Position numbers and translations under genes: made by a program
The notes under the pieces: generated by a model
The model's database searches: none
What the model was told of the DNA's origin: nothing
Seen by the model: only the letters and a program-made list of their open reading frames with translations
In this document: piece after piece, positions 1-3,518 of the stretch
Position numbering within the stretch: the stretch's first letter is position 1
How the letters are laid out: every line of letters starts with the position of its first letter
Source: Acidobacteriota bacterium
Lineage (GTDB): Bacteria > Acidobacteriota > Terriglobia > Bryobacterales > Bryobacteraceae
Length of the DNA: 5,697 nucleotides
Assembly: GCA_947466555.1 (NCBI GenBank)
Contig: CANIFK010000388.1
Location: forward strand, 1 to 5,697
Direction of reading: 5' to 3'

Positions 1-555
1 AAAGTGGTTAAGGTCATTCCCCGGCAGTTCGACGCGGGCCGCCTGGTGGCTCCTAAAACGATTCCGAAAGATATCGCCATGATTAAGGAAGAGGAACTTC
101 CTCCTCCGATGTCTGGCGTGGCTGGCGTAGTTGGCGGCGTCCCTGGTGGCGTTCCCGGCGGCGTCGGTGGTGGTGTGATCGGTGGCATCATCGGGTCCGT
201 CCCGACGGCTGCTCCGCCCCCGCCTCCTCCTCCCCCGGCTGAAAAGCCCAAGCCCGCTACCCCGCAGCGCATCCGCGTCGGTGGTAACGTGCAGGCTGCC
301 AACATTGCCAAGATGGTGCGGCCTACGTATCCGCCGCTCGCCAAACAAGCCCGTATCCAAGGCACCGTCCGCTTCAACGCGGTCATCGCCAAGGACGGCA
401 GTATCCAAAATTTGCAGGTGGTCAGCGGTCACCCGCTGTTGATCCCCGCAGCTACCGAGGCTGTTCGCCAGTGGATTTACAAACCCACCCAGCTCAATGG
501 CGAAGCGGTCGAAGTGCAAACGCAGATCGACGTGAATTTCACGTTGAGCAACTAA
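1..555 (+). CDS. tonB: TonB-family energy transducer, 5'-truncated (C-terminal 184 codons)
   Basis: This gene encodes the periplasmic part of a TonB-type protein, which transmits energy from an ExbB/ExbD motor to outer-membrane TonB-dependent transporters. The frame is open from base 1 and ends at TAA 553-555. Counting from the first codon in the window, residues 39-65 are a Gly/Val/Pro-rich spacer with PGGV units, residues 72-79 are eight prolines followed by AEKPKP, and residues 91-184 are the TonB C-terminal domain. That domain shows the YPPLAKQARIQGTV block (Tyr110-Pro111), the QWIYKP block near residue 158 and the terminal DVNFTLSN strand. No N-terminal membrane anchor is visible. A GTG at base 4 has no support as a start, so the true start is almost certainly upstream. 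The exbB and exbD genes that follow support a TonB role. TolA or a non-transport TonB paralogue is less likely given the C-terminal domain. The Gly-rich spacer resembles acidobacterial TonB proteins as I recall them. Confidence 0.93.
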   Translation, partial: KVVKVIPRQFDAGRLVAPKTIPKDIAMIKEEELPPPMSGVAGVVGGVPGGVPGGVGGGVIGGIIGSVPTAAPPPPPPPPAEKPKPATPQRIRVGGNVQAANIAKMVRPTYPPLAKQARIQGTVRFNAVIAKDGSIQNLQVVSGHPLLIPAATEAVRQWIYKPTQLNGEAVEVQTQIDVNFTLSN

Positions 556-606
556 GCAGGCTTCGGTTTCCAAGTTTCGATTTCGGCGCCCACCGGGCCG
601 GAGTCA

Positions 607-623
607 GCCGCCCAATCGGCGGT
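607..623 (+). repeat. Short hairpin (CCGCC/GGCGG)
   Basis: Bases 608-612 pair perfectly with 618-622 around the five-base loop CAATC, and a G-U pair at 607/623 can extend the stem. It is weak alone, since a 5-bp G/C stem is common by chance in GC-rich DNA. It is listed because it is the first of five consecutive hairpins. Confidence 0.45.
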
Positions 624-635
624 CAAAGCAGCTCA

Positions 636-669
636 CGCTTTCAGGCGATTGAAAAACCGCCTGAAAGCG
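636..669 (+). repeat. 12-bp perfect inverted repeat / RNA hairpin
   Basis: CGCTTTCAGGCG at 636-647 is the exact reverse complement of CGCCTGAAAGCG at 658-669, with the ten-base loop ATTGAAAAAC. It is the strongest stem in the tonB-exbB gap. No U-run follows it (the next bases are CCCAACCC), so it does not fit an intrinsic terminator on the plus strand. Possible roles are an mRNA-stabilising or processing stem, or an inverted-repeat protein site. Confidence 0.75.
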
Positions 670-677
670 CCCAACCC

Positions 678-698
678 GGCCGTCATTACCAGACGGCC
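678..698 (+). repeat. 7-bp perfect hairpin
   Basis: GGCCGTC at 678-684 pairs with GACGGCC at 692-698 around the seven-base loop ATTACCA. It lies eight bases after the 12-bp stem and three bases before the next stem. There is no U-tract after it. Confidence 0.6.
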
Positions 699-701
699 AC
701 C

Positions 702-724
702 ACGGTCACCCGCAAGGGGACCGT
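702..724 (+). repeat. Hairpin capped by a GCAA (GNRA) tetraloop
   Basis: ACGGTC at 702-707 pairs with GACCGT at 719-724. Past a bulged A at 708, CCC at 709-711 pairs with GGG at 716-718, closing the tetraloop GCAA at 712-715. GNRA tetraloops are a hallmark of stable structured RNAs, which favours an RNA rather than a DNA function, though one example may be chance. Confidence 0.55.
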
Positions 725-731
725 ACCACTC

Positions 732-745
732 GCCGGTATTCCGGC
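732..745 (+). repeat. 5-bp hairpin with TATT loop
   Basis: GCCGG at 732-736 pairs with CCGGC at 741-745 around TATT. It is the last of the five hairpins and ends 22 bases before the exbB ribosome-binding site, which it leaves unpaired. Confidence 0.45.
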
Positions 746-778
746 TTACTGATTTAATTCAACTCGCAGGAGAAAATC

Positions 779-1516
779 ATGGTTCTTCAAATGCAGGTTT
801 GGGCGCTCAACCTGATGTTAAGTGGCGGTGCAGTCTCTTTCGACCCCGCTGACATGTGGGCCCAGATGGGCTGGCTGGCCAAAGTCGTCGTCATCGCCCT
901 CTTCATCATGTCCGCATGGTCGATTGGCGTCATGATTGACCGTCTGATTGCTTTTAATGCCGCACGCACCGAATCGCGCAAATTTGCGCCTGCCGTTGCC
1001 GGCGCTCTTCGGGAAGGCAAACTTGATGAAGCCATCAAGATCGCCGACCGCTACAAGAAGTCCCACTTGGCTAAGGTCGTCGTTGCCGGTCTCCAGGAAT
1101 TCCAGTCGCATGGCGTTTCCACCGAACTCTCGGGCGAAACCATCGACGCTTCCCGCCGCGCTCTCGAACGCGCCGAAGCGATTGTGTCCGCTGAATTGAA
1201 GCGTGGTATCAGCTCGCTGGCCACCATCGGTTCCACCGGTCCCTTCGTCGGTCTGTTCGGTACCGTCGTCGGCATCATCAACGCCTTCAAGGGCATCGCT
1301 TCGGAAAAGTCTACCGGTCTCGGCGCCGTCGCCGGCGGTATTTCGGAAGCGCTGGTTACCACCGCTATCGGTCTGTTCGTCGCCATCCCGGCCGTCATGA
1401 TGTTCAACTACTTCAACGGCCGTATGGAATCGTTCACCGTCGAAATGGGCAACTCCTCTTCGGAGCTGGTTGACTATTTCATCAAGCGGATGCAAAAGAC
1501 CGGAGCGAAGCACTAA
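779..1516 (+). CDS. exbB: MotA/TolQ/ExbB-family proton channel subunit
   Basis: This is the polytopic inner-membrane subunit that, with ExbD, uses proton flow to energise TonB. The product has 245 residues, usual for the family. Three hydrophobic segments are visible: about 33-53, 147-170 and 189-211, with a large cytoplasmic stretch between the first and second. The family signature GPFVGLFGTVVGI (154-166) is in the second segment and GISEALVTTAIGLFVAIPA (187-205) spans the third. Glu190 sits where the conserved ExbB glutamate falls, and Thr194/Thr195 line the same helix. The start is ATG 779, with AGGAG at 768-772 placed six bases upstream. It lies between tonB and two exbD genes, so ExbB fits better than the flagellar MotA. 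TolQ cannot be excluded by sequence alone, but no tolA, tolB or pal is seen nearby. Confidence 0.95.
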   Translation: MVLQMQVWALNLMLSGGAVSFDPADMWAQMGWLAKVVVIALFIMSAWSIGVMIDRLIAFNAARTESRKFAPAVAGALREGKLDEAIKIADRYKKSHLAKVVVAGLQEFQSHGVSTELSGETIDASRRALERAEAIVSAELKRGISSLATIGSTGPFVGLFGTVVGIINAFKGIASEKSTGLGAVAGGISEALVTTAIGLFVAIPAVMMFNYFNGRMESFTVEMGNSSSELVDYFIKRMQKTGAKH

Positions 1517-1569
1517 GCTTCTTCCGTTCCGCTCTCCCCTTCCGCCATTGGCGAGTTGAATCCCGTGCC

Positions 1570-1594
1570 CGGGCGGGGGCTATCCCCCCGCCCG
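1570..1594 (+). repeat. 10-bp all-G/C hairpin between exbB and exbD
   Basis: CGGGCGGGGG at 1570-1579 pairs with CCCCCGCCCG at 1585-1594, ten G-C pairs around the loop CTATC. It sits in the 103-base gap after exbB, 16 bases before the GGAG of the next gene. The following bases are TAAGCCCGGC and then six A, with no U-run, so it is not a standard plus-strand terminator. An exonuclease barrier protecting the upstream tonB-exbB message is a plausible role. The rest of the gap (1517-1569) is pyrimidine-rich with repeated TTCCG and shows no gene. Confidence 0.75.
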
Positions 1595-1619
1595 TAAGCC
1601 CGGCAAAAAAGGAGAAGGT

Positions 1620-2093
1620 ATGTCTTCCTACCACAAAAGAAAAGTAGCTAAGTCGACTGGCCCCATGAACGAAATCAACGTCACCCCCATGGTGGACGTG
1701 ATGCTCGTCATGCTCATCATCTTCATGGTTATTACGCCCATGCTCTCCAAGGGCATCAGCGTCGAACTCGTGAAAACCAAGAATCCGATCGCCATGCAGG
1801 CCGCCGACAAGGATGACGCCATCCTCGTCTCCGTCACTAAAGATGGGAAGGTCTACCTCGGCTCCGATCAGTTCTCGAACCTGACCGATCTGGGCGTGAA
1901 GGTTAAAGATCGCCTCACTGCCAAACTCGACAAGACTGTCTACCTCAAAAATGATTCCCGCGCCCGCTATGAGCGTGTCGTGGAAGTCATCGATAACCTT
2001 CGCGGTTTCGGTGTGGACCAGCTCGGTTTGCTCACCGAACAGATCAAAGAAGGTGGCGCCGAAGGCGCTGCCGCGCCTCCCGCCGGTATCTAA
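1620..2093 (+). CDS. exbD: ExbD/TolR-family transport protein (first copy)
   Basis: This is a single-span inner-membrane partner of ExbB with a periplasmic domain; its membrane aspartate carries protons in the motor. The product is 157 residues. A basic N-terminus (residues 1-12) is followed by NEINVTPMVDVMLVMLIIFM, with Asp26 as the conserved protonatable residue and the membrane span about 24-42. The periplasmic domain runs about 47-143 and includes AILVSVTKDGKVYLG. The tail 144-157 is Gly/Ala/Pro-rich and looks disordered. The start ATG 1620 is preceded by GGAG at 1611-1614 with five bases between. It is followed 48 bases later by a second, divergent exbD, so the motor may contain two types of ExbD subunit. 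TolR is the alternative name; the tonB context favours ExbD. Confidence 0.94.
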   Translation: MSSYHKRKVAKSTGPMNEINVTPMVDVMLVMLIIFMVITPMLSKGISVELVKTKNPIAMQAADKDDAILVSVTKDGKVYLGSDQFSNLTDLGVKVKDRLTAKLDKTVYLKNDSRARYERVVEVIDNLRGFGVDQLGLLTEQIKEGGAEGAAAPPAGI

Positions 2094-2128
2094 CCGTCGA
2101 ACGGCTTTTCTCTACGACATCATTTTTC

Positions 2129-2134
2129 AAGGAG
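2129..2134 (+). promoter_or_regulatory. Ribosome-binding site that decides the second exbD start
   Basis: AAGGAG lies seven bases before ATG 2142. The protein begins MAMAMG, so ATGs at 2148 and 2154 are also possible, but their spacings of 13 and 19 bases are too long. ATG 2142 is therefore preferred. Confidence 0.8.
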
Positions 2135-2141
2135 CACTATT

Positions 2142-2570
2142 ATGGCAATGGCAATGGGCAGTGGGGGTGGACCCGCCGCCAGTATTAACGTGACGCCGCT
2201 AATTGACGTGTTGCTCGTGCTGCTGATCATCTTCATGGTTATCACGCCGCTCACGCCAAAAGGCCTCGACGCGCTCGTTCCGCAGCCGCCTCCGCCGAAC
2301 GCGCCGCCTCCGCCTCCCAACCAGGACCGTACCGTTGTCATCATTATCGCGAAGGATAAGTCGATGATGATCAACACGGAACCGGTCACGGAAGACCGGC
2401 TCGGCACGCGCCTCATGGAAGTTTTCAAAACCCGCGCTGAACGCGTCGTCTTCGTCAAAGGCGATCCCGACCTCGAATTCATGACTGTGGCCAAGGCGAT
2501 TGACGCCGCCAAGGGCGCTGGCATTGATAAAGTCGGGCTCATGACGCCCAAGATCGAAGCCGGCCAGTAA
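2142..2570 (+). CDS. exbD: ExbD/TolR-family transport protein (second copy, proline-rich linker)
   Basis: This is a second single-span ExbD-type motor subunit of 142 residues. SINVTPLIDVLLVLLIIFMV places the conserved aspartate at Asp22, and the membrane span is about 20-37. Unlike the first copy, it has a very short Gly/Ala-rich cytoplasmic N-terminus without basic residues and a proline-rich linker (residues 48-59, PQPPPPNAPPPP) right after the membrane span. The periplasmic domain covers about 62-137 and includes TVVIIIAKDKSMMIN. The membrane segments of the two copies are close at both protein and DNA level, while the periplasmic domains differ clearly, so they are old paralogues rather than a recent duplication. 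The gene lies 48 bases after the first exbD and 33 bases before the TPR gene, consistent with one transcript. Its specific role beside the first ExbD is unknown. Confidence 0.93.
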   Translation: MAMAMGSGGGPAASINVTPLIDVLLVLLIIFMVITPLTPKGLDALVPQPPPPNAPPPPPNQDRTVVIIIAKDKSMMINTEPVTEDRLGTRLMEVFKTRAERVVFVKGDPDLEFMTVAKAIDAAKGAGIDKVGLMTPKIEAGQ

Positions 2571-2590
2571 TCCGGACCAGTCTGTATTCG

Positions 2591-2596
2591 AAGGAG
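2591..2596 (+). promoter_or_regulatory. Ribosome-binding site supporting the GTG start of the TPR gene
   Basis: AAGGAG is seven bases upstream of GTG 2604. Starting there yields a complete signal sequence (basic start, hydrophobic core, cysteine), so the non-ATG start is well supported. Confidence 0.8.
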
Positions 2597-2603
2597 ATTT
2601 CGC

Positions 2604-3425
2604 GTGAAACTCAACATCCAACGCGCCACAACCGCACTCGCTGCTCTGGTCCTGATTCTCTCCACGGCCGGCTGTAATCGCCTCCGCTCCCGCGACAACC
2701 TCAACAAGGGTGTCCGTGAGTACAAAGGCGCCAAATACGCCGAAGCCGTCAAGTACTTCCAGACGGCCATCGAACTCGACCCGGAATTCACCACCGCTCG
2801 TCTCTATCTGGCTACCGCCTACATGAGCCAGTGGATCCCCGGCGCCGATTCTGAAGAGAACAATAAGTACGCCAAAGCGGCCGAAGATAACTTCAAAGCC
2901 GTTCTTGAAAAAGATCCCAACGACAAGCTCGCCATCGCCTCCATCGGCTCGATCTACTACAACCAGAAGAAGTTCGATATCGCCAAGGAATGGAACGAGC
3001 GCCTCTTGAAGGTCGATCCGCAGAATAAGGAAGCCCTCTACACCCTCGGCGTTATCGCCTGGGGCAAGGCCTACCCGGTTCGCGGCGAAGCCCGCGCCAA
3101 GCTGAGCATGAAGCCCGAAGATCCGGGCCCGCTCAAGGACAAAAAGGTGCGTGAGGAAGTCAAAGCCAAGAACTACCAGCTCGTTCAGGATGGCATCGTC
3201 GCTCTCCAGAAGGCTGTCGCTGTCGACGCCAACTATGACGACGCTCTCGCCTACCTCAACCTGATGCACCGCGAACTCGCCGATCTGGCCGACTCCACCG
3301 AAGACTACAAGAAGGAAATCGCTATGGCCGATGACTTCGTGCAGAAGACGCTGGACGCCAAGAAGCGCAAAGCGGATGAAGCCGAAAAGAAGGCTTCGCA
3401 GGGCATCAAGGCCGACGCAAAGTAA
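2604..3425 (+). CDS. Tetratricopeptide-repeat probable lipoprotein
   Basis: This is a 273-residue exported TPR protein of unknown specific function. The N-terminus MKLNIQRATT followed by a hydrophobic stretch (about 9-23) and Cys24 in STAGC looks like a lipoprotein signal, although Thr at -3 is not the commonest lipobox residue. TPR-like units are visible at about 32-62 (YAEAVKYFQTAIELDPEF), 66-107 (longer, with an insertion near 77-88), 108-141 (FDIAKEWNERLLKVDPQN) and 142-211, the last interrupted by a charged insertion at about 160-190. A helical region follows, and the tail after 250 is Lys/Glu/Ala-rich, possibly coiled. TPR folds bind proteins, so a scaffold or adaptor for the adjacent TonB/ExbB/ExbD motor is a reasonable inference from the operon position. 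It could be anchored in the inner or outer membrane; Asn at +2 does not give the typical Asp retention signal of enterobacteria. Confidence 0.88.
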   Translation: MKLNIQRATTALAALVLILSTAGCNRLRSRDNLNKGVREYKGAKYAEAVKYFQTAIELDPEFTTARLYLATAYMSQWIPGADSEENNKYAKAAEDNFKAVLEKDPNDKLAIASIGSIYYNQKKFDIAKEWNERLLKVDPQNKEALYTLGVIAWGKAYPVRGEARAKLSMKPEDPGPLKDKKVREEVKAKNYQLVQDGIVALQKAVAVDANYDDALAYLNLMHRELADLADSTEDYKKEIAMADDFVQKTLDAKKRKADEAEKKASQGIKADAK

Positions 3426-3450
3426 TCTTCGCTTCTGTCTCCTGTTTTCA

Positions 3451-3518
3451 TGGCCGGCTGGCTCCCGTTGTGTGTACCCTGTAATCATAGGGGTCGCATA
3501 CGGTGAGCCAGCCGGCCA
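3451..3518 (+). promoter_or_regulatory. Long hairpin enclosing the rel ribosome-binding site and start codon
   Basis: TGGCCGGCTGGCTC at 3451-3464 is the perfect reverse complement of 3505-3518, a 14-bp stem. Inside it, 3465-3466 can pair with 3502-3503, 3470-3475 with 3496-3501 (two G-U pairs), and 3476-3480 with 3490-3494 (one G-U pair, bulged C3495). This leaves the loop 3481-3489 and gives about 27 pairs in total. The Shine-Dalgarno AGGGG (3489-3493) and GTG 3503-3505 are both inside the structure. The pairing is directly visible; a translational switch for rel is inference. No U-tract follows, so a terminator is unlikely. The remaining gap bases 3426-3450 show nothing. Confidence 0.7.

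Larger units (their letters stand above)
556..778 (+). other. Structured non-coding gap between tonB and exbB
   Basis: This 223-base gap is long compared with the other gaps in the cluster. It contains no convincing gene: the short open frames crossing it lack ribosome-binding sites and recognisable protein sequence. It does hold a series of inverted repeats at 607-623, 636-669, 678-698, 702-724 and 732-745, listed separately. The last 30 bases are A/T-rich and end in the exbB ribosome-binding site AGGAG at 768-772, six bases before the ATG. I see no convincing -35/-10 promoter pair. The region may be a structured leader or an intra-operon RNA element; this is inference. Confidence 0.6.

Noticed and set aside
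746..765. A/T-rich stretch before exbB as a possible -10 promoter element
   Set aside because: TTTAAT-like bases are present, but no acceptable -35 element stands at the right distance; the upstream bases are GC-rich hairpin sequence.
471..852. Two short plus-strand frames (471-752 and 649-852) crossing the tonB-exbB gap
   Set aside because: They overlap tonB or exbB in another frame, lack a ribosome-binding site, and their sequences are rich in Arg/Pro/Ser with no recognisable feature. The gap is better explained as non-coding.
818..1513. 231-codon open frame on the minus strand opposite exbB
   Set aside because: It is an antisense shadow of a clear ExbB gene, rich in Asp/Gly, with no family motif.
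2094..2110. Small stem CCGT/ACGG followed by CTTTTC after the first exbD, resembling a terminator
   Set aside because: The stem is only four pairs with a three-base loop and the T-run is short; it would not be expected to stop transcription within the operon.
1711..2246. Nearly identical DNA in the two exbD membrane segments (around ATCATCTTCATGGTTAT) as a recent duplication or recombination repeat
   Set aside because: The match is confined to the conserved membrane helix; the rest of the genes differs strongly, so functional constraint explains it.
3468..3487. TTGTGT and TAATCA before rel as a promoter
   Set aside because: The two boxes are only eight bases apart, far short of the usual 16-18, and both lie within the hairpin.
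2199..3488. 429-codon open frame on the minus strand
   Set aside because: It lies opposite the second exbD and the TPR gene, both of which have clear family features and ribosome-binding sites. Long antisense frames are expected from the codon use of GC-rich genes, and its translation shows no recognisable domain.
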